Positions 32,917 to 42,028 of a stretch of DNA of 52,743 nucleotides are shown here, in pieces. The stretch is from Methanolinea sp. UBA275. Lineage in GTDB: Archaea; Halobacteriota; Methanomicrobia; Methanomicrobiales; Methanospirillaceae. The translations under genes were made by a program, and so were the position numbers. The notes under the pieces were generated by a model. The model was given only the letters and a program-made list of their open reading frames with translations, searched no databases and was not told where the DNA came from. Location of the stretch: assembly GCA_002506105.1 (NCBI GenBank), contig DAWU01000017.1, positions 814 to 53,556 on the forward strand, given 5' to 3'. Each line of letters begins with the position of its first letter. The stretch's first letter is position 1.

Positions 32917-35577
32917 CTATTCCAGCGTGAAGTAGACGACCGTTCCCTTATCCACCTCGCTCTCGATCCATATCTTTCCGCCGTGGCGCTGGACGATCCT
33001 GTACACGATGGCAAGGCCAATCCCGGTCCCTTCGTACTCCTTTTCTTCATGGAGACGCTGGAATACCGAGAAAAGTTTTTTTGCATATCTCATGTCAAAG
33101 CCGACCCCATTGTCCCGTATGACATACACAGTCTTGCCTTCCTGCTCGTGAGAGTAGACCTCGATGAGTGCATGCGCTCTCTTCCTGGTGAACTTTAACG
33201 CATTTGAGATGAGGTTTGTGAATACCTGCTTGATAAGTGCCGGATCTCCGTCACATGGGGCGAGGGTCCCGACCCTTATCTCAACATTCCGTTGTTCCTG
33301 CTGGGATTTCAATTCCTCAAGAACCTCGTTGACGATCTGACCGGGGTATAACCTCTCTTTCTTAAGGGGCTGCCGTGACATCCGCGAGAAGTTCAGGATG
33401 GAATCTATGAGCTGCCCCATCTTCTGGGCATTCATCCTGATCCTCTCGAGGAGATCCCTGATCGCGGGATCGAGGGTTGAGGCATGCTCGGTCATGAGGA
33501 TGGATGAGAACCCGTCGATGGCACGCAGCGGTGCCCGGAGGTCATGGGAGACCGAGTAGGAGAACGCTTCCAGTTCGCGGTTCGCAACCTCGAGATCTGC
33601 AGTCCTGACTGCAACACGGGTTTCCAGTTCTTCGTTCAACCTGCGGAGGTCATCCTCGACCTGCTTTAATTTCGTGATGTCGACGAGGATACCACGTATG
33701 CCAAGGATCTTCCCGTCCTTTTCGATAGGTGAAGAGTATACCATGCCGAAAAGCATCGATCCGTCTTTTCTGATCATCCGATACTCGGCACCAGGTTCTT
33801 TGAATCCCTCGACAACTCTGGAAAAATTCTGGATAGCCCTGATCCGGTCTTCAGGGACGATGACCTGAATGAAGCTGACCCCCTGCTCAAGTTCTTCGGG
33901 GCTGTAGCCGAACTCGTCGTACGCTGACCTGTTCACGTAGGTGATCTTCCCTTCAAGATCTATCTCGAAGATAACCTGCGGAAGCAGACTCGCAAGATCA
34001 CGGAACTTCCTCTCACTCGCGATGAGATCCCCTTCGATCATCTTCTTTTCTGTCACATCTCTCCCGACTGTCTGGTATTCGGTGATCTCTCCTTCCGGGG
34101 AAAAGATTGCCCTGTCGTTCCACTGGAGCCAGCGTATGTCGTGCCTTGGGGTTAAAATCCGGTACTCAATAGACGCGGTCGGGTTCTGAGGCGTGAGTGA
34201 CTGGTAATGCTTTCTGACACGATCCCTGTCCTCCCAGGCAATCTGCGGCCACATAACCCTTCCCATTAGTTCGTTGCATGGGGTCTCGAAATAATTGCAG
34301 TATGCGTCATTTATGAACACGTGCGTTCCATCCGGGAGGAAACGGGCAATCAGCTCGGTCTGGTTCTCCACAACAGTCCTGTAATTCTCCTCACTCTTCC
34401 TGAGCTCCTCATCACTTATTTGGAGCCGCTCGATCATCCCATTCAGGGTATTCACAAGCGATGTGGTACTCTCCTCGATCCGGGTGAACTCGACGATATC
34501 AGTCCGGGAGATTGTGTGGTCAAGGTCCCCTTTTGCGATGGTATCGATGTCGTTGACCATCTGTGTGATCGGCTTTGTGAGTACTCTCGAGAGAACAATC
34601 GCGATCCCGGCACTCATAAGCACTGCAATAAGCCCGACGAGGGAGTGATACAAGACAAGACTATTCAGCTGGGCTTTCATTTCGGACTGGTCATACACAA
34701 GCTCGATGATCCAGCTGGTATCAGATGCATACCCTTCTCCTGAAAGGTCGACGAGGAGGTATCGTATGATCGTCTCGTTCGCCGAATCAACCACTTCAAT
34801 TGTTCTCCTCTCATCGACAACTTTCTGGACTTCCGGGGGAGCAGTTCTCCGGTTCTCGGCCATTTTTCCAATTTCCCTGCCAACAGTATCAAACGATGTA
34901 TAACCGACGATATTGGGATTATTGTAGGCCATCTCACGCAGAGGTTCCTGGAACTGGATGGAGGGCCGCTCCCCGATTCCCTTTTCTGTCATACCGAGTT
35001 CGAGGATATACCGGTGGTCAGGTGTGGGCATGTAGGCATATTTCCGTAGATTTCCCGTTGCCACCTCGTAGACCACCCGGTCAGGAAAGAATCCCTCTTT
35101 TGAGAAGAGATCTTTGAGGAAATTGTAAGAATACGGCCACTGGCTGAAGTCGAGGTTCTGGTCGGGTTCAAAAGTGGTGAACTCCACCATGATCGATTCG
35201 TTGATGATATAGAGGTCCATGGTATCATTCATTACCTTCTTGAGACCCGGCAGATCCATCCTCGACGGATTCCGCCCAGCTTCTTCATACTCCCCAAGAA
35301 AGAGAGAAAAATCCTTCTGCATCTGAAAATTGAGCGAATTATCATACATCGCGTAAGATTCGTCCACTATCTTGATCGTCTGGATAATATCCTGTTCAGT
35401 CTGCTCCTGCATTGCACGGGCACTCTTCTGGTAGGTCTCTTCTGCCTGCCGGTAGTCGAAGTAAGTGATCCCGATCGCGAGCACGAGGATGAGAAAGATC
35501 ATGGAAATGAGGAGATAGTGAAAGAATGAAAAGAGCGGTTGCCGAATCTCCCCCCTCCCTCCTCCATTTCCCGCCAT
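32917..35577 (-). CDS. Membrane sensor histidine kinase, extracellular sensor-HAMP-PAS-PAS
   Basis: The product is 886 residues from the ATG at 35577 (GGAG 8 bases upstream; a TTG five codons earlier is less likely). A first membrane helix (LLISMIFLILVLAIGITYF) and a second (SLVGLIAVLMSAGIAIVLS, about 303-323) enclose a sensor domain of about 255 residues, Cache-like. HAMP follows (TKPITQMVNDIDTIAKGDL), then two PAS domains (VVENQTELIARFLPDG; LLPQVIFEIDLEGKITYVN) and a coiled coil. The His is in YSVSHDLRAPLRAIDGF; ATPase motifs are NLISNALKFTRK, RDNGVGFD and GTGIGLAIVYRI. It is the first gene of a minus-strand row with three lipoproteins and may read their ligands (inference). Confidence 0.94.
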   Translation of the reverse strand: MAGNGGGRGEIRQPLFSFFHYLLISMIFLILVLAIGITYFDYRQAEETYQKSARAMQEQTEQDIIQTIKIVDESYAMYDNSLNFQMQKDFSLFLGEYEEAGRNPSRMDLPGLKKVMNDTMDLYIINESIMVEFTTFEPDQNLDFSQWPYSYNFLKDLFSKEGFFPDRVVYEVATGNLRKYAYMPTPDHRYILELGMTEKGIGERPSIQFQEPLREMAYNNPNIVGYTSFDTVGREIGKMAENRRTAPPEVQKVVDERRTIEVVDSANETIIRYLLVDLSGEGYASDTSWIIELVYDQSEMKAQLNSLVLYHSLVGLIAVLMSAGIAIVLSRVLTKPITQMVNDIDTIAKGDLDHTISRTDIVEFTRIEESTTSLVNTLNGMIERLQISDEELRKSEENYRTVVENQTELIARFLPDGTHVFINDAYCNYFETPCNELMGRVMWPQIAWEDRDRVRKHYQSLTPQNPTASIEYRILTPRHDIRWLQWNDRAIFSPEGEITEYQTVGRDVTEKKMIEGDLIASERKFRDLASLLPQVIFEIDLEGKITYVNRSAYDEFGYSPEELEQGVSFIQVIVPEDRIRAIQNFSRVVEGFKEPGAEYRMIRKDGSMLFGMVYSSPIEKDGKILGIRGILVDITKLKQVEDDLRRLNEELETRVAVRTADLEVANRELEAFSYSVSHDLRAPLRAIDGFSSILMTEHASTLDPAIRDLLERIRMNAQKMGQLIDSILNFSRMSRQPLKKERLYPGQIVNEVLEELKSQQEQRNVEIRVGTLAPCDGDPALIKQVFTNLISNALKFTRKRAHALIEVYSHEQEGKTVYVIRDNGVGFDMRYAKKLFSVFQRLHEEKEYEGTGIGLAIVYRIVQRHGGKIWIESEVDKGTVVYFTLE

Positions 35578-35873
35578 ATGGTCAGACTCCAAGAGTTCGC
35601 GGATTCCTGATCAGAATGGAGGGATGTCGCTATTTCCATGACAGGGAAGGACGCTCGAATATTTTGACTGCCGCTCTTCCCTCTCAAGGGAAGAATACGA
35701 TAGTTCAGGGAATTCCTGTGCTATCTTCGTCTTCCCTTGTCCGGATCCCCCATTCGTCCCTTGCTTTATACTGATTCACATGCCGGATAAATCTGCTGCT
35801 GGTATCGGGATACCTCCACTTTCACTCCCCATATGGCAGAACCTGTTGTTCGTACGGGTGTGTGTAATTCCTC
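35578..35873. other. Divergent gap, nothing recognised
   Basis: About 300 bases between the sensor kinase start and a small plus-strand frame. The kinase SD (GGAG) lies at 35585-35588 on the minus strand. Short frames here are shadows without domain features. ctttatactgattcac (35763-35778) contains a weak TATA-like stretch that could serve the plus-strand frame. No hairpin or repeat was found. Confidence 0.45.
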
Positions 35874-36065
35874 ATGCACACAGAGCATGCACGCATCAGG
35901 TGCCCGGTTTGCCACTCTGCACTTGTGGCACCCGTTGGCGAAAAGGGGCTGTGGGAATGCCGGTATCACCTCTGCAGGGCTGTCTTTGAGGTGCATCAAC
36001 GAAGTGCCCGCGACCAGGTGCCGCTCGTGAACGAGGAGGGGACGCTCCACCTCCTGGAAAAATGA
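35874..36065 (+). CDS. Possible small zinc-ribbon protein
   Basis: The product is 63 residues. CPVCHSALVAPVGEKGLWEC followed by YHLC gives four Cys in a C-x2-C ... C-x4-C arrangement, like one-domain zinc ribbons. VFEVHQRSARDQVPLV completes it. No SD is visible, and two other frames are open over the same bases, so the gene is uncertain; the regular Cys spacing and the ribbon-like GLWEC are the main support. The function is unknown. Confidence 0.5.
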   Translation: MHTEHARIRCPVCHSALVAPVGEKGLWECRYHLCRAVFEVHQRSARDQVPLVNEEGTLHLLEK

Positions 36066-36274
36066 TTACCGGGGATTTTTATCACTATTTCTATAGTGCG
36101 TTTAATTCTCCATTTTTACAAAAAAGCAAGGAATATGAAAGGAAAAGGAAAAAATGTGCTATGAGTAATTAATAAAAAACCGTTTGGATGCCAGGAACAA
36201 GTTCTTTTTTCATACACACCCCACACATTGGTTTGGAGGGGATTTCATGGCATTTTTGGGCAAATCAGGGGTAA

Positions 36275-36284
36275 TTTATATATA
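36275..36284 (+). promoter_or_regulatory. Strong TATA box of the histone gene
   Basis: tttatatata sits in an AT-rich block (36271-36300) with its centre about 26 bases before the GAGG SD region of the histone gene, so transcription should begin near 36305 and give a leader of roughly 13 bases. An A-rich stretch precedes it. This is the clearest archaeal promoter in the window. Confidence 0.75.
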
Positions 36285-36318
36285 CTATTTAAGCATTTAT
36301 TGATTTGAGGTAATCAAG

Positions 36319-36525
36319 GTGGCAGATTTACCTATTGCGGCAGTCGTTAGGATTGCCAAGCAGAGTGGAGCAGAGCGTGTCGGTAGCGATGCAGCTGCTG
36401 CTCTTGTCGCAAAGTCAGAAGACTACATTGCAAACCTGGTAAAAGAGGCGAACAAGCTCGCGATACACGCCGGGCGCAAAACCATCAAGGAAGAGGATGT
36501 GGTGCTCGCGGCAAAATCTGCCTGA
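36319..36525 (+). CDS. Archaeal histone
   Basis: The product is 68 residues, the typical length of an archaeal single-fold histone, starting with GTG; GAGGTAA lies about 6-8 bases upstream. The fold runs through LPIAAVVRIAKQSGAERVG (helix 1), SDAAAALVAKSEDYIANLVKE (helix 2) and AGRKTIKEEDVVLAAKS (helix 3), with the RKTI loop that contacts DNA. It packs and bends DNA as a dimer or larger superhelix. It stands alone with its own promoter. A C-run followed by tttta (36531-36543) may be its terminator. Confidence 0.97.
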   Translation: MADLPIAAVVRIAKQSGAERVGSDAAAALVAKSEDYIANLVKEANKLAIHAGRKTIKEEDVVLAAKSA

Positions 36526-36724
36526 ACACCTCCCCCCTTTTACATTGTCCTCCCTTAACCCAGGTTTCCTGAAAGGAAATCTTTTTTAGGATCCACTGGA
36601 GCAATCCGGATAGTGGAACAATCAGGGGTTTGGACACTCTCCCTCACGGGCTCTCCGATTTTTGCGAAGTTATAATTGTGTGAGAAGGCTGAACACTGGT
36701 AGCGAAGCAGCAGGATCTCAGACG

Positions 36725-39262
36725 ATGACCTCGGATATACCGGATACAAAGCAGTTTGCCACGTTCTCTTCCGATGAAATTCTGGCGCATTTCAAAAGTT
36801 CCTTGCATGAAGGGCTATCGTCAGGCGAGGTGTCGCAGCGACTCGAAAAAGAAGGATATAACGAGATTTCTGCCAACCGGGTCCAGTGGTGGGAGATACT
36901 CCTCCGGCAGTTTAAATCAGCGTTCATCTACCTGCTCCTGATTGCTGCGGTTATTGTCCTTGTTATCGGAGAATACGTTGACGCTGCGGTCATTATCGGA
37001 TTCGTGCTCATCAACGCAGCACTTGGATTCTACCAGGAATACAAGTCCGAGCAGTCACTCCGGGCATTGCAGCAGTTTATCAAGCCAAAGTGCAGGGTGA
37101 AACGGGACTCATCATGGCATACCATAGATTCCCGAAACCTCGTGCCGGGGGACATTATAAAACTCAGCACCGGTGATGTTGTCCCGGCAGATGTCCGGGT
37201 ACTCAGCACACAGAACCTTGTCGTCAACGAAACCGTTCTGACAGGCGAATCTGTCCCGGTCACGAAAAGTCCGGATACCACTGATATACACCCGCAGACC
37301 ATCTACGAATGCCATAATCTCTGTTTTTCCGGGACTTCGGTGGTCGGCGGTGAAGCCGTTGCCCTTGTCGTTGAAACCGGTGCCCGGACCGCGATGGGCA
37401 CCATCGCACGGCTGACGGTGGAGACCACCAAGGAGAGCGAATTCTCCAAGGGAATTGGGAGGTTTTCCCGTTTCATACTCCGGATGATCCTCGTCACCCT
37501 GGTGTTTGTGTTCGTCGCAAACCTTCTCCTGAAAGGAGATTCCGTCGATCTCATCGAACTTGTGGTGTTTTCCATTGCGCTCGTGGTCAGCGTAGTCCCG
37601 GAAGCTCTTCCTGTCGTGACAACGGTCTCCCTCTCCCGGGGCGCACTCCAGCTGGCAAAGCAGGATGTGGTGGTCAAACGGCTCACGGCCATCGAGGATA
37701 TCGGCAGTATCGAGGTTCTTGCCACGGACAAGACAGGGACGCTCACCGAGAACTCGCTCTCTGTAACAGAGGTATCACCCGGAGCGGATTTCCGACTCCT
37801 TTCCTTTGCAGCGCTGACTGTAGCGGAGACAGAGGAGAAGACTGAACCATTCGATATTGCCCTCATCGACGCGTCTTCGCGTCTTTACAGCGGTGAGAAC
37901 CCGCCTGTCGAGCGACTGGGCGAACTGCCGTTCGATCCGCAGACCCGCAGGAACGCAGTGCTGGTTCGCACACAAGACGGACTCGTAATCGTTGTCAGGG
38001 GAGCACCCGAGGAGATCCTCAGGATATGTCCATCACTCCCTGAGTCCGAACACGAAACTCTTCTCTCCTGGCTCACTGCCAAGGGGCGGGCCGGTGAAAG
38101 GACAATTGCGATTGCAACCCGGGCGGTAGCGCCCGATATCACGCACATTTCACCGGATGATATCCGAGATCTCGAATTCCGTGGAGCAATCGCGTTCACC
38201 GATCCGATCAAACCTTCGACACACCGTGCAGTGGAGAAGGCAAAGGAGCTAGGGGTCGCGATCAAGATCATCACGGGAGACAGCCCCGAGGTTGCCGGGG
38301 CGGTCGGCGTCAAGATCGGCCTCCTTGATGACCCGACCCGCGTGATCAGAGGCTCTGCCCTGATAGCAATGTCCCCTGCTGAGCGTGAGCAGGCGATTCT
38401 TGACTACGCGGTCTTTGCCCGGATTACACCCGAGCAGAAATACGAGATCATCCAGACTCTCCAGAGAACCCAAACAGTCGGTTTCCTCGGGGAAGGTATC
38501 AACGACGCACCCGCACTCAAGCTCGCAGGGGTATCGCTCGTTGTGGACAGCGCCGCAGAGATTGCAAGGGAAGCAGCTGATATTATCCTCCTTCAGAAGA
38601 ACCTCGAGGTGATCATTGAGGGGATCCGGAGCGGGAGAGGAGTGTTTGCCAACAGCGTCAAGTACCTGAAGGCGACACTGGCCTCAAACTTCGGGAATTT
38701 TTATGCAATGGCAATCGTTTCGCTGTTCATCCCATTCCTGCCAATGCTGCCAATCCAGATCCTGCTTGTGAACCTGCTCTCCGATTTTCCTATGATCTCG
38801 ATTGCCACCGATACCGTGGATGAATCAGAACTGGGCATGCCGGGCAGGTATGACCTGAAAGAGATCGTGCTCATCGCGACGCTGCTCGGTGTCATCAGTA
38901 CCGTCGATGACTTTGCATTCTTTGCCTTCTTTGTAGGACAGGGTGCCCAGGCACTGCAGACCAACTGGTTCATTGGGAGTATCCTGACTGAGCTCGTATT
39001 TCTCTTCTCTATCAGGACAAAACTTCCCTTCTACAGGGCGAACCGTCCATCATCCTATCTCCTCGGACTGACTGCGGTTGCTGCTGCAGCAACCATTATC
39101 CTGCCATTCACTGCATTCGGGCAGGAGGTGTTCTCATTCACCCCCCCATCCCTCCCGGCTCTCGGGATTATCCTTGGACTCGTCGCGGCATTTTTTGTGA
39201 CTGCAGAACTGGTTAAGATTTTCTATTACCGGTATGCTGGGGGGGTGCCTGCAAAGGCCTGA
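36725..39262 (+). CDS. P-type cation ATPase, MgtA-like (P3B)
   Basis: The product is 845 residues from the ATG at 36725 (AGGATC about 8 bases upstream). Domains in order: N-terminal cation ATPase segment, helices 1-2, actuator with LTGESVPV, helix 4 with VVPEALPVV, phosphorylation motif DKTGTLTEN (D335), nucleotide domain with GAPEEIL, hinge GEGINDAPAL, and six C-terminal helices. FANSVKYLKATLASNFGNFYAMA, LPIQILLVNLLSDFPMISIATD resemble MgtA, which brings Mg2+ into the cell. The hinge has Glu590 where P-type ATPases nearly always have Asp (GDGxND). Ion choice is therefore inferred, not proven; a Ca2+ or H+ pump is less likely because helix 4 lacks PEGLP. Confidence 0.9.
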   Translation: MTSDIPDTKQFATFSSDEILAHFKSSLHEGLSSGEVSQRLEKEGYNEISANRVQWWEILLRQFKSAFIYLLLIAAVIVLVIGEYVDAAVIIGFVLINAALGFYQEYKSEQSLRALQQFIKPKCRVKRDSSWHTIDSRNLVPGDIIKLSTGDVVPADVRVLSTQNLVVNETVLTGESVPVTKSPDTTDIHPQTIYECHNLCFSGTSVVGGEAVALVVETGARTAMGTIARLTVETTKESEFSKGIGRFSRFILRMILVTLVFVFVANLLLKGDSVDLIELVVFSIALVVSVVPEALPVVTTVSLSRGALQLAKQDVVVKRLTAIEDIGSIEVLATDKTGTLTENSLSVTEVSPGADFRLLSFAALTVAETEEKTEPFDIALIDASSRLYSGENPPVERLGELPFDPQTRRNAVLVRTQDGLVIVVRGAPEEILRICPSLPESEHETLLSWLTAKGRAGERTIAIATRAVAPDITHISPDDIRDLEFRGAIAFTDPIKPSTHRAVEKAKELGVAIKIITGDSPEVAGAVGVKIGLLDDPTRVIRGSALIAMSPAEREQAILDYAVFARITPEQKYEIIQTLQRTQTVGFLGEGINDAPALKLAGVSLVVDSAAEIAREAADIILLQKNLEVIIEGIRSGRGVFANSVKYLKATLASNFGNFYAMAIVSLFIPFLPMLPIQILLVNLLSDFPMISIATDTVDESELGMPGRYDLKEIVLIATLLGVISTVDDFAFFAFFVGQGAQALQTNWFIGSILTELVFLFSIRTKLPFYRANRPSSYLLGLTAVAAAATIILPFTAFGQEVFSFTPPSLPALGIILGLVAAFFVTAELVKIFYYRYAGGVPAKA

Positions 39263-39280
39263 TCGTGGATGGGTATATTC

Positions 39281-39592
39281 TCATCCCCAGATCGGGTCGT
39301 CACCAAACCGTTCCATCCAGAAATCAGCGGGAGACTGTTCCAGGTCTTTTAAGAGATCTTCGATTCGGAATGAAAAAGTGTGGTTCATGCAATAATCAAC
39401 GAGGAGATCGTACGCTGTCTTCAACCTGATGGTCATCTCGTGGGAGGTTGCAGCATCATTCTCCGAGACGTCGGGATGCCATTCCTTGATGCACTCGTGA
39501 TACCGGATTCTGATCTCATTCAGGCTTGCCCGGTCGTGTATTCCCAGCAGACCGGCAGCATCTCTCAACACCTCCGCGGTGATCTCCGCCAT
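39281..39592 (-). CDS. Short J-domain protein
   Basis: The product is 103 residues. A J domain is visible: GIHDRASLNEIRIRYHECI, the HPD tripeptide in KEWHPDVSEN, and MTIRLKTAYDLLVDYC. The remainder (about 75-103) is acidic with no Gly/Phe or zinc domain, so it is not a full DnaJ. J domains stimulate Hsp70-type chaperones; this one may recruit DnaK to a specific client. It is convergent with the P-type ATPase gene, ending 18 bases from its stop. Confidence 0.88.
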   Translation of the reverse strand: MAEITAEVLRDAAGLLGIHDRASLNEIRIRYHECIKEWHPDVSENDAATSHEMTIRLKTAYDLLVDYCMNHTFSFRIEDLLKDLEQSPADFWMERFGDDPIWG

Positions 39593-39755
39593 AGGATAGT
39601 GTTACCGCTGCCATCCCGATAAGCATTATTCAAATACCAAAAACGATCTCTTTTTGGCCCTGTTCAACAGATCATCTGAAACACGTTCCGATGCGGGGCG
39701 CCTCACTCTTCAGAAAAGGCCGGCATGCATTGGGAGGTTACGGTACAAGAGATCC

Positions 39756-40925
39756 ATGACCGGAACACCGCCACTCATCTACCTGAACAATGCCGCAACC
39801 AGCTGGCCGAAACCTCCTGAAGTTCTGGAAGCGATTACAAAATCGCTATCTCTCCCTGTTTTCGGATCAGGGAGGACCACCGGGAGCCACGGGGAGGATT
39901 ATGTCCTTATGGCTCGCGAGGCACTCTCCAGAATCCTTGGCGCAGATCCCCCCGAGCATGTGATATTCACCCAGAATGCGACCGATTCCCTGAATATCCT
40001 TATCCAGGGGTTTCTGACCGGGAAGGAGCATGGATGCCAGGTGCTCACAACAGCACTCGACCACAACTCGGTGCTACGACCCCTCACCGAGTACGAACAG
40101 CAGCATCGGATCCGGTTGACAGTCCTTCCATTTTCGAAGGGCTATGTCGACCCTGATTCCATCGCATCAGCGATTGGGCCGGATACGCGGCTGATGGTCA
40201 TGACCCACGGGAGCAACGTGCTCGGGTCCGTCCAGGATATCCGCACCATAGGGGAGATCCTGCATGACAATGGGGTATACTTTATCGTCGACGGAGCACA
40301 GACTGCAGGACATATCCCCATAGACCTTTCAACGCTTCCCGTTGATGCCTATGTCTTCACCGGGCACAAGGGTCTCCTTGGCCTGCAGGGCACCGGGGGA
40401 TTTTATGTGAGGGATCCGGAATCAATCGCACCGGTCAGGTTCGGGGGGACGGGGACAGATTCCTTCTCACTTCTCCATCCCCGCGGGATGCCTGAGCGGT
40501 TCGAGGCAGGGACCCACAACTATCCCGGACTTGCGGGTCTTGCAGCTGGAGTAAAGTTCATCGAAGAGACCGGGATTGCCACCATTGAGAACAAGGCAGC
40601 GAGGCAGGTGTCCTGCCTCATCCGGGAATTAAGAGAGGATCCGAATATCACCGTCTATCAGGACGACCCAGCGCTTCCGATCATCCCGTTCAACATCAAG
40701 GGCCTTCAGAATGATGATGTGGGGTTCATGCTGGCAAGGAGATATGGCATCATTGCCCGGACAGGGCTCCATTGTGCCCCCCTCCTGCACAGGGCAATTG
40801 ATGGGGGGATGGGATGCATACGGCTCAGCCTTTCGTGGTTCACTACCGATCAGGAATGTAGCATAGCGGCGGATGCGATAAAGGAGATCGCCAACCATGC
40901 GGATAGTCAGGTCAGTCCGGCATAA
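39756..40925 (+). CDS. Class V aminotransferase, cysteine desulfurase type
   Basis: The product is 389 residues from the ATG at 39756; the frame is open further upstream, but the conserved N-terminus IYLNNAATSWPKPPEV starts just after this ATG. The PLP lysine is in FTGHKGLLG, ligand residues in FTQNATDSLN, DHNSVLRP and VDGAQTAGH, and a Cys suited as persulfide carrier in ARTGLHCAPL. Such enzymes release sulfur from cysteine (or selenium from selenocysteine). It is followed by a small protein and a methyltransferase and then by a metal-complex importer, so sulfur delivery to a metal cofactor is possible (inference). Confidence 0.92.
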   Translation: MTGTPPLIYLNNAATSWPKPPEVLEAITKSLSLPVFGSGRTTGSHGEDYVLMAREALSRILGADPPEHVIFTQNATDSLNILIQGFLTGKEHGCQVLTTALDHNSVLRPLTEYEQQHRIRLTVLPFSKGYVDPDSIASAIGPDTRLMVMTHGSNVLGSVQDIRTIGEILHDNGVYFIVDGAQTAGHIPIDLSTLPVDAYVFTGHKGLLGLQGTGGFYVRDPESIAPVRFGGTGTDSFSLLHPRGMPERFEAGTHNYPGLAGLAAGVKFIEETGIATIENKAARQVSCLIRELREDPNITVYQDDPALPIIPFNIKGLQNDDVGFMLARRYGIIARTGLHCAPLLHRAIDGGMGCIRLSLSWFTTDQECSIAADAIKEIANHADSQVSPA

Positions 40926-40947
40926 ACTCTGTGCGGATGGCTCCTTC

Positions 40948-41265
40948 ATGAAGGAATTTCTCCTCGACACACCGGTCACGAAGGAGTTCTTCGCCTACCT
41001 TGGGGCGTTCGGGCAGGTAGAAGCCCTGCCCAACCTCGGAGAAGGGTTCTACAAGTTCGAGAAGCCCGACTGGTTCTCCATCAAGGGATTTGCCGGAGAT
41101 ACTACCGTCGAGGTCAGGTTCAAAAAGGAGGTGATAGACCTGACGGTGGATTTTGTCTATTCCCTCTTCTCCACCTATCACGAGGGGAAGATCGACTCAT
41201 CCGTGCTGAAACGGAGGGAGGAGGCTATCGGGGTGAAGGTCCGAAAGCACCTCTATGGAACTTGA
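40948..41265 (+). CDS. Small conserved-looking protein after the desulfurase
   Basis: About 105 residues from the ATG at 40948; an ATG at 40897 with GGAG 10 bases upstream would overlap the desulfurase by 29 bases and add 17 residues. The sequence, FLLDTPVTKEFFAYLGAF, GFYKFEKPDWFSIKGF and TTVEVRFKKEVIDLTVDF, has compact alpha/beta character. I do not recognise the family. Its tight coupling to the desulfurase and its overlap with the methyltransferase frame suggest one operon. It may be a small partner protein of one of the two enzymes. Confidence 0.75.
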   Translation: MKEFLLDTPVTKEFFAYLGAFGQVEALPNLGEGFYKFEKPDWFSIKGFAGDTTVEVRFKKEVIDLTVDFVYSLFSTYHEGKIDSSVLKRREEAIGVKVRKHLYGT

Positions 41266-41281
41266 GGTGGGGGGCGGGTTC

Positions 41282-41860
41282 ATGCCGATCGATATATTCG
41301 AGGAATACGCAGAGGATTACGACCGTTGGTTTGACGAGCACCGCGAAGAATACCTTGCGGAACTTGCCCGCATCAGGAATATCCTTCCTGTTCCCGACTC
41401 CCGATCGATCGAAGTAGGGGCCGGGTCTGGGAGGTTTGCGGGACCGCTCGGGATCAAGATCGGAATAGAACCTTCGGGACGACTGGGCAGGATGGCCCGG
41501 GACCGCGGGATTGAGATCATCCGGGGCCGGGCCGAATCACTCCCTTTCAGGGACGGGTCATGTTCATCGGTGCTCCTTGTCACTGTAGTCTGCTTCCTGG
41601 ATGATCCGGCATCTTCATTTTCTGAGCTCAACCGGGTTCTTCAATCCGGAGGGCCACTTCTCATTGCATTCATTGAACGTGGCGGAGATATCTACCAAAA
41701 ATACCTGAATGAAGGCGGGAAGGGGAGATTCCTCTCACGAGCACGTTTTTATTCAAGGGAAGAGATCAAAAAAAACCTTCGGGAAACTGGCTTTGTAATA
41801 GAGGGAATCGACTGCAGGCTCGGATTCTGTACAATTTTCGCACAAAAAGACCTGCTGTAA
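41282..41860 (+). CDS. Class I SAM-dependent methyltransferase
   Basis: The product is 192 residues from the ATG at 41282; nine codons upstream are open and overlap the preceding gene, but the conserved start FEEYAEDYDRWFDEHREEY fits the later ATG. Motif I is IEVGAGSGRFA, motif II GIEPSGRLGRMA, then GRAESLPFRDGSCSSVLLV and LNRVLQSGGPLLIAFIERGG. It belongs to the UbiE/BioC-like group with unknown substrate. It ends the desulfurase operon, 170 bases before the second importer operon. Confidence 0.9.
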   Translation: MPIDIFEEYAEDYDRWFDEHREEYLAELARIRNILPVPDSRSIEVGAGSGRFAGPLGIKIGIEPSGRLGRMARDRGIEIIRGRAESLPFRDGSCSSVLLVTVVCFLDDPASSFSELNRVLQSGGPLLIAFIERGGDIYQKYLNEGGKGRFLSRARFYSREEIKKNLRETGFVIEGIDCRLGFCTIFAQKDLL

Positions 41861-41998
41861 TACCCCGGTATGAGTATTATCTCGCGGTTACCCTGGGAAA
41901 CAAGTGTGAAATATTAGTCATTATTACATTTCGTAACTATTTTTTCCACCCAAATTTCAAAATATAATGATTTAATATGCCAGGAAAAAACAAATAAT

Positions 41999-42021
41999 TT
42001 AATTACTCACACTATAATTAA
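41999..42021 (+). promoter_or_regulatory. Inverted repeat over the promoter of importer operon 2
   Basis: TTAATTA and TAATTAA, 9 bases apart, form a perfect inverted repeat. The left arm is part of a TATA-like box (aatttaatta) about 26-30 bases before the ATG at 42029, and no SD is present, so the gene is probably leaderless and the repeat would span TATA box and start site. The 168-base gap 41861-42028 is otherwise AT-rich. The repeat may be an operator, although AT-rich promoters give such repeats by chance. Confidence 0.5.
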
Positions 42022-42028
42022 TAAAAGT

